In this document: positions 23,658-31,691 of the stretch, piece by piece | How the letters are laid out: the number at the start of each line of letters is the position of its first letter | How positions within the stretch are numbered: the first letter of the stretch is position 1 | NCBI RefSeq assembly: GCF_001667945.1 | Contig: NZ_LZJK01000133.1 | Location: 1 to 32,494, forward strand | DNA from: Mycolicibacter sinensis | GTDB taxonomy: Bacteria > Actinomycetota > Actinomycetes > Mycobacteriales > Mycobacteriaceae | DNA: 32,494 nucleotides | Direction of reading: 5' to 3' | Program-made: the position numbers and the translations under genes | Notes under the pieces: generated by a model | Told to the model about the DNA's origin: nothing | Database searches by the model: none | What the model saw: only the letters and a program-made list of their open reading frames with translations

Positions 23658-23848
23658 CTAGCAGTCGCCGGCCCGGCGTAGCCGGGCACCAGCCACAACT
23701 GAATGCAGACCTCCCAGTACCAGTGAATGGCTGGCATCTTTAGAGATGGGCCAGTTCACATACGCCCGGATCGGAGGCCGGGCCCCGGAGCTGTCAGCCG
23801 GGAACGGGCTGGGATCACAACCTCCGCTACGAAAGAGGAATGCCACCC
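23658..23848. promoter_or_regulatory. Structured leader between rpmJ and rpsM
   Basis: This 191-bp gap is long for a ribosomal-protein operon. It contains a perfect hairpin, GCCCGGC-GTA-GCCGGGC (23671-23687), and G/C-rich complementary stretches around 23770-23815 (GGCCGGGCCCCGG and nearby). It could be a terminator/attenuator for infA-rpmJ, a new promoter, or a regulatory leader for rpsM-rpsK-rpsD-rpoA. In Escherichia coli the alpha operon leader is bound by S4. No gene is seen in it. Confidence 0.45.
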
Positions 23849-24223
23849 ATGGCTCGACTTGTGGGCGTCGACCTGCCGCGCGATAAGCGCATGGAGATCG
23901 CGCTGACCTACATCTACGGCATCGGCCGTACCCGCTCCAACGAAATCCTGGCTGCCACCGGTATCGACAAGGACCAGCGCAGCAAGGACCTCACCGACGA
24001 GCAGCTCACCGCGCTGCGCGACTACATCGAAGGCAACCTGAAGGTCGAGGGTGATCTGCGCCGCGAGGTGCAGGCCGACATCCGTCGCAAGATCGAGATC
24101 GGCTGCTACCAGGGCCTGCGGCACCGTCGCGGCCTGCCGGTGCGCGGCCAGCGGACCAAGACCAACGCGCGCACCCGCAAGGGCCCCAAGCGCACCATCG
24201 CCGGTAAGAAGAAGGCCAGGTAA
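23849..24223 (+). CDS. rpsM: 30S ribosomal protein S13
   Basis: A 124-residue head protein of the 30S subunit contacting the P-site tRNA and the 50S subunit. Begins MARLVGVDLPRDKRMEIALTYIYGIG, has the helix-two-turn-helix region and ends in the basic tail TNARTRKGPKRTIAGKKKAR. ATG 23849 is preferred over the in-frame ATG at 23840 because the family starts MARxxGVDLP; the ribosome site AGAGGAA lies at suitable distance. First gene after the long leader; 5 bp before rpsK. Confidence 0.98.
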   Translation: MARLVGVDLPRDKRMEIALTYIYGIGRTRSNEILAATGIDKDQRSKDLTDEQLTALRDYIEGNLKVEGDLRREVQADIRRKIEIGCYQGLRHRRGLPVRGQRTKTNARTRKGPKRTIAGKKKAR

Positions 24224-24228
24224 TCGTC

Positions 24229-24639
24229 ATGCCACCGAAGAAAACCACCGGGCCCAAGAAGGGTCAGAAGACCCGGCGGCGGGAAAAGAAGAACATCCCG
24301 CACGGTGCCGCGCACATCAAGAGCACCTTCAACAACACGATCGTGACGATCACCGACCCGCAGGGCAACGTCATCGCCTGGGCGTCGTCGGGTCACGTCG
24401 GGTTCAAGGGCTCGCGCAAGTCGACTCCGTTCGCCGCGCAGCTGGCCGCCGAGAACGCCGCCCGCAAGGCGCAGGAACACGGCGTGAAGAAGGTCGACGT
24501 GTTCGTGAAGGGCCCGGGTTCGGGCCGCGAAACCGCGATCCGCTCGCTGCAGGCCGCCGGTCTGGAGGTCGGCGCAATTTCCGACGTCACGCCGCAGCCG
24601 CACAACGGTTGCCGTCCGCCCAAGCGGCGCCGGGTCTAG
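24229..24639 (+). CDS. rpsK: 30S ribosomal protein S11
   Basis: A 136-residue platform protein of the 30S subunit near the E-site mRNA. Landmarks are the basic N-terminus PPKKTTGPKKGQKTRRREKK, HIKSTFNNTIVTITDPQGN, WASSGHVGFKGSRKSTPFAAQ, VKGPGSGRETAIRSLQ and the conserved end DVTPQPHNGCRPPKRRRV. Gap to rpsD is 15 bp, containing AGGAGG. Confidence 0.98.
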   Translation: MPPKKTTGPKKGQKTRRREKKNIPHGAAHIKSTFNNTIVTITDPQGNVIAWASSGHVGFKGSRKSTPFAAQLAAENAARKAQEHGVKKVDVFVKGPGSGRETAIRSLQAAGLEVGAISDVTPQPHNGCRPPKRRRV

Positions 24640-24654
24640 GAGGTTTAGAAAGAG

Positions 24655-25260
24655 ATGGCTCGTTACACCGGACCCGCCACCCGCAAGTCCCGCCGGCTGG
24701 GCGTCGACCTGGTCGGCGGCGACCAGGCATTCGAGAAGCGGCCCTACCCGCCCGGCCAGCACGGCCGCGCGCGGATCAAGGAAAGCGAATACCGGCTGCA
24801 GCTGCAGGAGAAGCAGAAGGCGCGCTTCACCTACGGCGTGATGGAGAAGCAGTTCCGCCGCTACTACGAGGAAGCGGTGCGCCGCGGCGGCAAGACCGGC
24901 GAGGAACTGCTGCGCATCCTGGAGAGTCGGCTGGACAACGTCGTCTACCGGGCCGGCCTGGCCCGCACCCGTCGGATGGCCCGCCAGCTGGTCAGCCACG
25001 GCCACTTCACCGTCAACGGTGTGAAGGTCGACGTGCCCAGCTACCAGGTGTCGCAGTACGACATCATCGACGTCAAGGACAAGTCACTCAACACGGTGCC
25101 GTTCCAGATCGCCCGGGAGACCGCGGGCGACCGCCCGATTCCGGGTTGGCTGCAGGTGGTCGGGGAGCGGCAGCGCATCCTGGTCCACCAGCTGCCGGAG
25201 CGCGCGCAGATCGACGTTCCGCTCACCGAGCAGCTGATCGTCGAGTTCTACTCGAAGTAA
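24655..25260 (+). CDS. rpsD: 30S ribosomal protein S4
   Basis: A 201-residue primary 16S rRNA-binding protein and assembly initiator. It has the S4 RNA-binding domain (LDNVVYRAGLARTRRMARQLVSHGHFTVNG, about 91-120). There are no cysteines, so it is the zinc-free form. In other bacteria S4 represses its own operon, which would fit the structured leader before rpsM. The strong AGGAGG before ATG 24655 sets the start. The 69-bp gap to rpoA is intergenic and carries only the rpoA ribosome site. Confidence 0.98.
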   Translation: MARYTGPATRKSRRLGVDLVGGDQAFEKRPYPPGQHGRARIKESEYRLQLQEKQKARFTYGVMEKQFRRYYEEAVRRGGKTGEELLRILESRLDNVVYRAGLARTRRMARQLVSHGHFTVNGVKVDVPSYQVSQYDIIDVKDKSLNTVPFQIARETAGDRPIPGWLQVVGERQRILVHQLPERAQIDVPLTEQLIVEFYSK

Positions 25261-25329
25261 CACCCTGCACTGAGCTGTGCAGGACCGACCGGCATCAAAT
25301 AGCGGGTGCCGAGAAGGAGATAGAAAACA

Positions 25330-26373
25330 ATGCTGATCTCGCAGCGACCGACCCTGTCCGAAGAGGTTGTGGCCGACAACCGGTCTCAGTTCGTCATCGA
25401 ACCGCTGGAGCCGGGTTTCGGTTACACCCTGGGGAACTCGCTTCGGCGCACCCTGCTGTCGTCGATCCCCGGCGCGGCCGTCACCAGCATCCGCATCGAC
25501 GGTGTGCTGCACGAGTTCACCACTGTCCCCGGCGTCAAAGAGGATGTCACCGACATCATCTTGAACCTCAAGGGCCTGGTGGTGTCCTCGGAGGAGGACG
25601 AGCCGGTCACCATGTACCTGCGCAAGCAGGGCCCGGGCGTCGTCACCGCCGGTGACATCGTGCCGCCGGCGGGCGTGACGGTGCACAACCCCGACATGCA
25701 CATCGCCACCCTCAACGACAAGGGCAAGCTCGAAGTCGAGCTGATCGTCGAGCGCGGTCGCGGTTACGTCCCGGCCGTGCAGAACAAGGTGTCGGGCGCC
25801 GAGATCGGCCGGATCCCGGTCGACTCGATCTACTCGCCGGTGCTCAAGGTGACCTACAAGGTCGAGGCCACCCGTGTCGAGCAGCGCACCGACTTCGACA
25901 AACTGGTGCTGGACGTGGAGACCAAGAACTCCATCAGCCCGCGCGACGCGCTGGCCTCGGCCGGCAAGACGCTGGTCGAATTGTTCGGTCTGGCACGGGA
26001 ACTCAACGTCGAGGCCGAGGGTATCGAGATCGGGCCGTCGCCCGCCGAGGCGGACCACATCGCGTCGTTCGCGCTGCCGATCGACGACCTGGACCTGACC
26101 GTGCGGTCCTACAACTGCCTCAAGCGCGAGGGTGTGCACACGGTCGGGGAGCTGGTGGCGCGCACCGAGTCCGACCTGCTCGACATCCGTAACTTCGGGC
26201 AGAAGTCCATCGACGAGGTCAAGGTGAAGCTGCACCAGCTCGGTCTGTCGCTCAAGGACAGCCCGGCCAGCTTCGACCCGTCGCAGGTGGCCGGCTACGA
26301 CGTCGCCACCGGCACCTGGTCGGCCGACACCGGCTATGACGAGCAGGACTACGCCGAGACCGAACAGCTCTAG
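25330..26373 (+). CDS. rpoA: DNA-directed RNA polymerase subunit alpha
   Basis: A 347-residue subunit; the dimer scaffolds RNA polymerase and its C-terminal domain contacts DNA and activators. The N-terminal domain shows EPLEPGFGYTLGNSLRRTLLSSIPGAA and VLHEFTTVPGVKEDV. The linker precedes the C-terminal domain with LDLTVRSYNCLKREGVHTVGELVARTESDLLDIRNFGQKSIDEVK. Ends in an acidic tail (DTGYDEQDYAETEQL) typical of mycobacteria; the length equals the H37Rv protein from memory. ATG 25330 follows GAAGGAG. Confidence 0.99.
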   Translation: MLISQRPTLSEEVVADNRSQFVIEPLEPGFGYTLGNSLRRTLLSSIPGAAVTSIRIDGVLHEFTTVPGVKEDVTDIILNLKGLVVSSEEDEPVTMYLRKQGPGVVTAGDIVPPAGVTVHNPDMHIATLNDKGKLEVELIVERGRGYVPAVQNKVSGAEIGRIPVDSIYSPVLKVTYKVEATRVEQRTDFDKLVLDVETKNSISPRDALASAGKTLVELFGLARELNVEAEGIEIGPSPAEADHIASFALPIDDLDLTVRSYNCLKREGVHTVGELVARTESDLLDIRNFGQKSIDEVKVKLHQLGLSLKDSPASFDPSQVAGYDVATGTWSADTGYDEQDYAETEQL

Positions 26374-26432
26374 CAGAATTCCGTCCCGGCCCTACCTGAT
26401 ACGGGGGCCGGCCCCATTTAGGAGAAGTCGCA

Positions 26433-26990
26433 ATGCCCAAGCCCACCAAGGGTCCCCGTCTCGGCGGGTCGTCCTCGCACCAGAAGGCGCTGCTGGCCAA
26501 CCTGGCCACCTCGCTGTTCACGCACGGCCGGATCAAGACGACCGAGCCGAAGGCGCGGGCATTGCGGCCGTACGCCGAGAAGCTGATCACCCACGCCAAG
26601 AAGGGCACGCTGCACAACCGGCGTGAGGTGCTCAAGAAGATCCGCGACAAGGACGTGGTGCACTCGCTGTTCGCCGAGATCGCCCCGCACTTCGCGGACC
26701 GCAACGGCGGCTACACCCGCATCATCAAGGTCGAGGCGCGTCAGGGCGACAACGCCCCGATGGCCGTGATCGAGCTGGTCCGGGAGAAGACGGTGACCTC
26801 CGAGGCCGAGAAGGCGCGCAAGGCGGGTGCCAAGGCGGCCAAGGCCGAGAAGCCGGCCAAGGCCGAGAAGGCCGAGAAGCCGGCTGAGGAATCCGCCGAG
26901 ACCGAGAAGGTTGAGGAGCCGGCCGCTGAGGCTGCGGCTTCCGAAGCTTCTGAGGCCACCGAGACGGCCGAGGCCACCGACGAGTCCTGA
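26433..26990 (+). CDS. rplQ: 50S ribosomal protein L17 with Ala/Lys/Glu-rich C-terminal extension
   Basis: Residues 1-~118 are the L17 fold (MPKPTKGPRLGGSSSHQKALLANLA to YTRIIKVEARQGDNAPMAVIELV) at the polypeptide exit side of the 50S subunit. From about 120 to 185 follows a low-complexity tail, first Ala/Lys/Glu (KAEKPAKAEKAEKPA), then acidic Ala/Glu/Thr (ending TETAEATDES). Such tails occur in actinobacterial L17, have no known role and are probably disordered. ATG 26433 has GGAGAAG upstream. The 3' end probably overlaps the start of truA. Confidence 0.97.
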   Translation: MPKPTKGPRLGGSSSHQKALLANLATSLFTHGRIKTTEPKARALRPYAEKLITHAKKGTLHNRREVLKKIRDKDVVHSLFAEIAPHFADRNGGYTRIIKVEARQGDNAPMAVIELVREKTVTSEAEKARKAGAKAAKAEKPAKAEKAEKPAEESAETEKVEEPAAEAAASEASEATETAEATDES

Positions 26991-27834
26991 GTTCGGGGCC
27001 GAAGTTCGGCTTCGGCTCGACATCGCCTACGACGGCACGGATTTCGCCGGCTGGGCGGTACAGAACGGGCAGCGCACCGTCGCCGGCGTTCTCGAAGAGA
27101 CGCTGGCGACGGTGTTTCGCACTCCGGTGCGCCTCTTCGCGGCGGGGCGTACCGATACCGGCGTGCACGCCACCGGGCAGGTGGCACACGTCGACGTTCC
27201 GACCGGGGCACTGCGGCACGCCTACTCGCGGACCCGGCGGGACGGCGAGCCGGAATTCCTCGCGCTCACACGCCGGTTGGCGCGTTTCCTGCCGGTGGAC
27301 GTCCGGGTGCTGCGAGTGCAACGGGCGGCGCCGGACTTCGACGCCCGGTTCTCGGCGCTGCGGCGCCACTACGCCTACCGGCTCTCGACCGCGCCGTATG
27401 GGGTGACGCCGCAGCTGGCCCGCTACGTCACCGCCTGGCCGCGCCCGCTGGATGTCGACGCGATGACCGAGGCATCACGAAACCTGTTGGGCCTGAACGA
27501 CTTCGCGGCGTTCTGCCGTCACCGCGAGGGCGCTACCACCATCCGGGATCTGCAGCGGCTGGACTGGGAGCGTGAGGGCGATCTGGTTACCGCGCATGTC
27601 AGCGCCGACGCGTTCTGCTGGTCGATGGTGCGCTCCTTGGTCGGGGCGGTGCTGGCGGTCGGCGAACACCGGCGCAGTGCCACCTGGTGCGCCGACCTGC
27701 TGCATGCCACTCGCCGGTCCAGTGATTTCACCGCCGCCCCGGCGCGCGGCCTGACCCTGGTCGGGGTCGACTACCCGCCGGACGATCAGCTGGGGGCGCG
27801 CAGTGTGATCACCCGGGACCTGCGGACGCGCTGA
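26911..27834 (+). CDS. truA: tRNA pseudouridine synthase A (start uncertain)
   Basis: Converts U38-U40 of the tRNA anticodon arm to pseudouridine. The domain starts at about 27004 (RLRLDIAYDGTDFAGWAVQNGQRTV), has the catalytic Asp codon at 27154 (AAGRTDTGVHATGQ) and ends with the family motifs FSALRRHYAYRLS, DFAAFCRHREGATTIRDL, FCWSMVRSLVGAVL and YPPDDQL. No ATG, GTG or TTG lies in frame between the rplQ stop and the domain. The nearest is TTG 26911, inside the rplQ tail (80-bp overlap), giving 307 residues of which about 25 are an unlikely Arg/Pro/Leu leader. CTG 26950 or a sequence error are alternatives. Coordinates use the TTG. Product is firm; the 5' end is not. Confidence 0.85.
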   Translation: MRSRPLRLRLPKLLRPPRRPRPPTSPEFGAEVRLRLDIAYDGTDFAGWAVQNGQRTVAGVLEETLATVFRTPVRLFAAGRTDTGVHATGQVAHVDVPTGALRHAYSRTRRDGEPEFLALTRRLARFLPVDVRVLRVQRAAPDFDARFSALRRHYAYRLSTAPYGVTPQLARYVTAWPRPLDVDAMTEASRNLLGLNDFAAFCRHREGATTIRDLQRLDWEREGDLVTAHVSADAFCWSMVRSLVGAVLAVGEHRRSATWCADLLHATRRSSDFTAAPARGLTLVGVDYPPDDQLGARSVITRDLRTR

Positions 27835-27861
27835 GCGGCGCGCGCTAAAAGGCAACGACAG

Positions 27862-28491
27862 CTAGAGCAGGCCCGCGACGAACGAGGCGGCCTGGTTGGT
27901 CATGCCGGGGGTGTAGCCGGAGTGGGCGGCGAAGTTGCGCCCGGGGGAGCAGACCGGGTCGCCGTCGGTGCACAGGTCGATCGTCTTGAACCCATAGGCG
28001 GGGCTGTTCGTCAGGGGCTGGCCGATCTTGTTCGAGGGGTTGCCGAACACCGCGATCGCCGCGATGTGGTCGGCTGCCTCGGGCGGCAGCGGCGCGGTGA
28101 ACCCGAAGCCGGGCACCGGCGCGGCGGCCACCACGTCGACGATCGCCGCACCCTGCGAGTACCCGCCGAGAACCAGGCGGGTGCCCGGGCAGTTCTCCAC
28201 CATCCACATGATGTGGCCGCTGGCGTCGTTGGCGCCGTCGGCCGCCCGGCCGAAGTCGTAGCTGGCCGGGTAGTTCACCGCATAGGTACCGATGGAGCGG
28301 GAGGTCTGACCCCGCAGTGCGCTGACGAAGGCGTCACCGACGCGGCCCAGCCCCGGCGGCTCGTTGGTGCCCCGCGCGAACACCACCTCGGCGTCCGGGC
28401 ACCCCTCGGCGGAAGCCGTCGGGGACGGGACGGGGCTGACCAGCAGCGCTGCAGCGGCGGCGCAGGCCGCCAGGATGCGGTATGCCTTCAC
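27862..28491 (-). CDS. Secreted cutinase-like esterase (Culp family), copy 1
   Basis: A 209-residue serine hydrolase with a Sec signal peptide (MKAYRILAACAAAAALLVSP, cleaved near ASA-EG). The triad is Ser112 (GGYSQGA), Asp178 (GDPVC) and His190 (FAAHSGY). Disulphides are predicted Cys31-Cys101 and Cys174-Cys181. Mycobacterial cutinase-like proteins hydrolyse medium-chain esters, lipids or phospholipids at the cell surface. Together with the next gene it matches the H37Rv pair Rv3451/Rv3452 beside eccB4. It is convergent with truA, 27 bp apart, and ends with only LL after the last helix. Confidence 0.93.
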   Translation of the reverse strand: MKAYRILAACAAAAALLVSPVPSPTASAEGCPDAEVVFARGTNEPPGLGRVGDAFVSALRGQTSRSIGTYAVNYPASYDFGRAADGANDASGHIMWMVENCPGTRLVLGGYSQGAAIVDVVAAAPVPGFGFTAPLPPEAADHIAAIAVFGNPSNKIGQPLTNSPAYGFKTIDLCTDGDPVCSPGRNFAAHSGYTPGMTNQAASFVAGLL

Positions 28492-28549
28492 AGCGAAGGA
28501 TATTAACGAAACAAAAAATTGATGTGCTAACTAACCTGGCCGTTGCAGG

Positions 28550-29254
28550 TCAGCGCGCCAGGGGTTGGGTGTCGGGCGCGGGGCCGGCGGCGCGGAGCCG
28601 GCCGGCGATGAAGTTGGCCGCCTGGCTCGTCAGCGCCGGGATGTACCCGTCGGTGTGGTCGGTCCACTCGTTGCCCGGGCCCTCATGGCAGATCGGGTCA
28701 CCCGGGTTGCACAAGTCGATGGCCTTGGAGCCGAACAGGGCGCTCTGCACGCTGATCGGACCGCCGGCGCGATCGGCCGGGTTGCCGAAGGTCGCGACCG
28801 CCACCACCTGATCGGCGTATTCGGCCGGCAGCTGGTTGCCCCAGGTGATACCGCCGACCTGGGTGCCGGTGACGATGTCGATCACCGAGGCGCCCTGGGA
28901 GTAGCCACCCAAGACCAACTGGGTGTCGGGGCAGACGTTGGCGGCGTCCTTGACGCGCCGGATCACGTCATTGGCGCCATCGCCGCCACCGAGCTGTAGC
29001 CGGCCGGCGGGGTAGTTCACCCCGTATTCGTCGACCCGCTTGGAGGTTTGCTGGCGCAGCGAGTCGATCATCGCCCGGCCCACCCGGCCGACACCGGGCG
29101 GCTCGCTGGTGCCGCGGGCGAAGATGACCTCCACGTCGGGACAGTCGTAGGCGCCGGCCGCCGGGATGACCGCGGGAGCCACGACCGGGACGGTTAGCAG
29201 TGCGCCCGCCATCAACGTCGCACAAAAAATGCTGCTCAACTGAACAAAACGCAT
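28550..29254 (-). CDS. Secreted cutinase-like esterase (Culp family), copy 2
   Basis: A 234-residue paralogue with signal peptide MRFVQLSSIFCATLMAGALL and probable cleavage near AGA-YD. The triad is Ser119 (GGYSQGAS), Asp186 (PGDPIC) and His200 (WTDHTDGY). Disulphides Cys38-Cys108 and Cys182-Cys189 are conserved. It has a C-terminal tail RAAGPAPDTQPLAR absent from copy 1. The ORF extends far upstream antisense to eccB4; ATG 29254 is chosen because the signal peptide begins there. A 58-bp AT-richer gap separates it from copy 1; the pair may be one transcript. Divergent from eccB4 with 106 bp between them. Confidence 0.93.
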   Translation of the reverse strand: MRFVQLSSIFCATLMAGALLTVPVVAPAVIPAAGAYDCPDVEVIFARGTSEPPGVGRVGRAMIDSLRQQTSKRVDEYGVNYPAGRLQLGGGDGANDVIRRVKDAANVCPDTQLVLGGYSQGASVIDIVTGTQVGGITWGNQLPAEYADQVVAVATFGNPADRAGGPISVQSALFGSKAIDLCNPGDPICHEGPGNEWTDHTDGYIPALTSQAANFIAGRLRAAGPAPDTQPLAR

Positions 29255-29360
29255 AGCGGAATGGTACCGAAGCCGGTTTCCGGCGCGGACAGGCCTGTGG
29301 ATGGCCGTACGCCGTCGGCCGCTGCCGCGGTTAGCGTCGTCGGCACGGGAACGGGGGTGC
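29255..29360. promoter_or_regulatory. Divergent control region, cutinase 2 / eccB4
   Basis: This 106-bp gap must hold the promoters of cutinase copy 2 and eccB4. A GGGGGTGC sequence directly before ATG 29361 may serve as the eccB4 ribosome site. I see no clear -35/-10 pair or dyad. Confidence 0.3.
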
Positions 29361-30464
29361 ATGACGGCACCAACGACGACACAGCTGCAGCTGGGTGCGC
29401 ACCGATTCGCCGCCCGCCGATTGGAGCGTGCGCTGCGGTGCGGGCAGCCGGCCGGGGGTCCCGCGCCGGGCCGGGCCGGGCTGGGTCTGGGCTGCCTGAT
29501 CAGTGTGATCGTGGTGGCCGGCGCTCTGGTGTTGGCCGTCGTGCGGCCGCAACCGGGCCTCGGTGACGCGCCGATCCTGCTCGACCGCGCCTCTGGGGCG
29601 CTGTATGTCCGGGTCGGCGACACAGTCCATCCGGTGTTCAACCTCGCCTCGGCGCGCCTGATCGCCGGCCCCACCACCCCGCGGCCGGTCGCCGGAACCG
29701 AGATCAGCAGGGCCCGGCGGGGGCCGCCGCTGGGCATCCCCGGTGCCCCCGGCGCGCTCGGCGCGGCGTTGGCGGCGACGGCGACCTGGTCGCTCTGCGA
29801 CGACCCGGCCGGCACCACGTTGATCGCCGGGGCCGACCCGCTGCACCCGGCGGGTATCGACGCCGACGAGGCCGTGCCGGTCAGCTCGGAGTCGGCAGCT
29901 GTCTACCTGGTGCGGCGCGGCCGGCGGACACCGGTCAACCCGGCCGATCCGGTGCTGGAATCCGCGGCGCCACGGCGGGTGTCGTCGCTGTTGCTCAATG
30001 CGGTTCCCGAGGCCCCGCCGGCGAAAGACTTCGCCGGCCGGGTCGCCGAGTGGCCGGCCGCGGCGGTGACGCTGTGCGCCCATTGGCGGGCCGACGATCC
30101 GGTCGGCGTCACGCTCTCTGCCGGTGTGGGCCTGCCGCTGCCGACGGGCGCGACGCCGACGGTGCTGGCCCAGGCCGATGGCCCGGGCCCCGCCTTGGAC
30201 GCGGTGTATCTGCCGCCGGGCCGCAGCGCCTACCTGCGGGCGGCCGGTGTCTCCGGCCGAACCGGTGGGGCCGGCTACCTGATCGACGAGACCGGGGTGC
30301 GGTTCACCGTCGAGGACACCGCCGCGGCACGCAGCCTGGGCCTGCCGGAGACGCCCGCCGGGGTGCCGTGGCCGATGCTCGCCGGGCTGCCGGCCGGCCC
30401 CCGGCTCAGTCGCGAGCAGGCGCTGCTGGCGCACGATGTCGTGCTGCCAGCGCCCGGCCGGTGA
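29361..30464 (+). CDS. eccB4: ESX-4 type VII secretion core protein EccB4
   Basis: A membrane-anchored periplasmic component of the type VII secretion core complex. A short cytoplasmic N-terminus (QLQLGAHRFAARRLERAL, the EccB signature) is followed by one membrane helix at about 44-62 (GCLISVIVVAGALVLAV). The periplasmic domain has YVRVGDTVHPVFNLASARLI and the conserved cysteine pair Cys146 (WSLCDD) and Cys239 (VTLCAHW). At 367 residues it is shorter than H37Rv EccB4 (about 470 from memory); the C-terminal part looks reduced but the frame is intact. ATG 29361 is set by the family start. Its last 59 bp overlap the convergent end of mycP4. Confidence 0.92.
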   Translation: MTAPTTTQLQLGAHRFAARRLERALRCGQPAGGPAPGRAGLGLGCLISVIVVAGALVLAVVRPQPGLGDAPILLDRASGALYVRVGDTVHPVFNLASARLIAGPTTPRPVAGTEISRARRGPPLGIPGAPGALGAALAATATWSLCDDPAGTTLIAGADPLHPAGIDADEAVPVSSESAAVYLVRRGRRTPVNPADPVLESAAPRRVSSLLLNAVPEAPPAKDFAGRVAEWPAAAVTLCAHWRADDPVGVTLSAGVGLPLPTGATPTVLAQADGPGPALDAVYLPPGRSAYLRAAGVSGRTGGAGYLIDETGVRFTVEDTAAARSLGLPETPAGVPWPMLAGLPAGPRLSREQALLAHDVVLPAPGR

Positions 30465-31689
30465 GCACCGCCAGCAGCAGTGCCAGCAGCCCACCGGTGC
30501 CGGTGATGGCGGTGCGCAACCCAGGGGCAGCCGCGCCGGGCTCGACAGCCGGCGGGGCCGACGGTGCCGGACGGGCCGGTTCGGGAACCCGCCGGACGGT
30601 CGGTGCCGCCTCGAAGCTGACGGCCGCCAGCGGATCGATCACCCCGGCGCCGACGACGTCGTCGCGCCCGCCGGGCGGGTGGCGCGCGGTGGCCTTGATC
30701 CGGTCCATCACCTGCCGTGGTGTCCAGTCCGGGAAGCGGGCCCGGATCAGCGCCGCCAGACCGCTGACCACCGGCGCGGCGAAGCTGGTGCCGCCGGCGT
30801 TGGTGGCCATCGCATCACCGACGGTGCTCAGCGACAGCACTGCCTCGCCGGGCGCGGCCACGTCGACCCACGGGCCGGCCCGGGTGAACGCCGACGGGGC
30901 GCCATGGGCATCCACCGAACCGACCGTCAGCACGTAGTCGTCGTACCAGGCCGGGCTGACGATCATCGGCCGCTCGGCATCGCAGCCGTCGTCGGTGTTG
31001 CCCGCCGCGCTGACCACGACGGCGCTCTTCTCCTCGACCGCATACGCCAGCGCGGCGCCGAGTGCCCGGTCGTCCAGGCCGGAGCCCTCGGGCCGGCAGG
31101 CCACCGCGGAGATGTTGATCACCGCCGCCCCCAGATCGGCGGCGATGCGCACCGCCTTCGCCAGGGTGTCGACGTCGCCGACCCCCGGTCCGTCGCCAAC
31201 GGTGCCGAATCGGGTGCTGGACTGGCGGATGCCGATCACGGTCGCCAGCGGCGCCACACCACTGAACCGGTCGGCGGGATCCGGTGCGGCCCCGATGATT
31301 CCGGCGACCAGGGTGCCGTGCCCGTCGCAGTCCTGGGTGCCGTTGCCGGTGAACACATAGTCGCCGCCGCCCACCAGCCCGGGCAGCCGTCGATGCGGCG
31401 CGACGCCGGTGTCGATCACCGCCACCCGCTGGCCGGCGCCGCGGGTGAGCGCCCAGACCGCCGGCAGGTCCAGCCCCTCGAGCTGGGTCCCGGACGCAGC
31501 GGGGTCCAGCGTTGGCACCGCGCACGCGTCCCGCTGCACGGTGGGCCGTGCCGGTGCGGCCGGCGCCGCGGCGGGCAGCCGGGAGCTGTCGATCGGGGGT
31601 GGTGCGACCGCGTTCGCCGGCGGCACGCACTGGGTCGTCCCGGCGATGGCAGCGGCGGCGGCCATCCGGGCGACCCTGGTGCTGCGCAC
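30406..31689 (-). CDS. mycP4: ESX-4 mycosin, subtilisin-like serine protease MycP4
   Basis: A membrane-anchored protease of family S8 that supports type VII secretion from the periplasmic side. The 427-residue protein has a signal peptide (VRSTRVARMAAAAAIAGTTQ), a Pro/Ala-rich segment, the triad Asp93 (VAVIDTGV), His124 (DGHGTLVAG) and Ser302 (GGTSFAAP), with oxyanion Asn231 (SAAGN). A C-terminal Pro/Ala linker and a single membrane helix (GTGGLLALLLAVLTGRALA) follow. The GTG at 31689 lies 2 bp after the eccD4 stop and gives the complete n-region; ATG 31665 is an alternative. Co-transcribed with eccD4, as in Rv3448-Rv3449. The convergent overlap with eccB4 is 59 bp. Confidence 0.94.
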   Translation of the reverse strand: MRSTRVARMAAAAAIAGTTQCVPPANAVAPPPIDSSRLPAAAPAAPARPTVQRDACAVPTLDPAASGTQLEGLDLPAVWALTRGAGQRVAVIDTGVAPHRRLPGLVGGGDYVFTGNGTQDCDGHGTLVAGIIGAAPDPADRFSGVAPLATVIGIRQSSTRFGTVGDGPGVGDVDTLAKAVRIAADLGAAVINISAVACRPEGSGLDDRALGAALAYAVEEKSAVVVSAAGNTDDGCDAERPMIVSPAWYDDYVLTVGSVDAHGAPSAFTRAGPWVDVAAPGEAVLSLSTVGDAMATNAGGTSFAAPVVSGLAALIRARFPDWTPRQVMDRIKATARHPPGGRDDVVGAGVIDPLAAVSFEAAPTVRRVPEPARPAPSAPPAVEPGAAAPGLRTAITGTGGLLALLLAVLTGRALAARHRAPAAPARD

Positions 31690-31691
31690 GC

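Noticed and set aside
27835..27861. Classical intrinsic terminator between truA and the convergent cutinase
   Set aside because: The 27-bp gap has no convincing stem followed by a T-tract on either strand.
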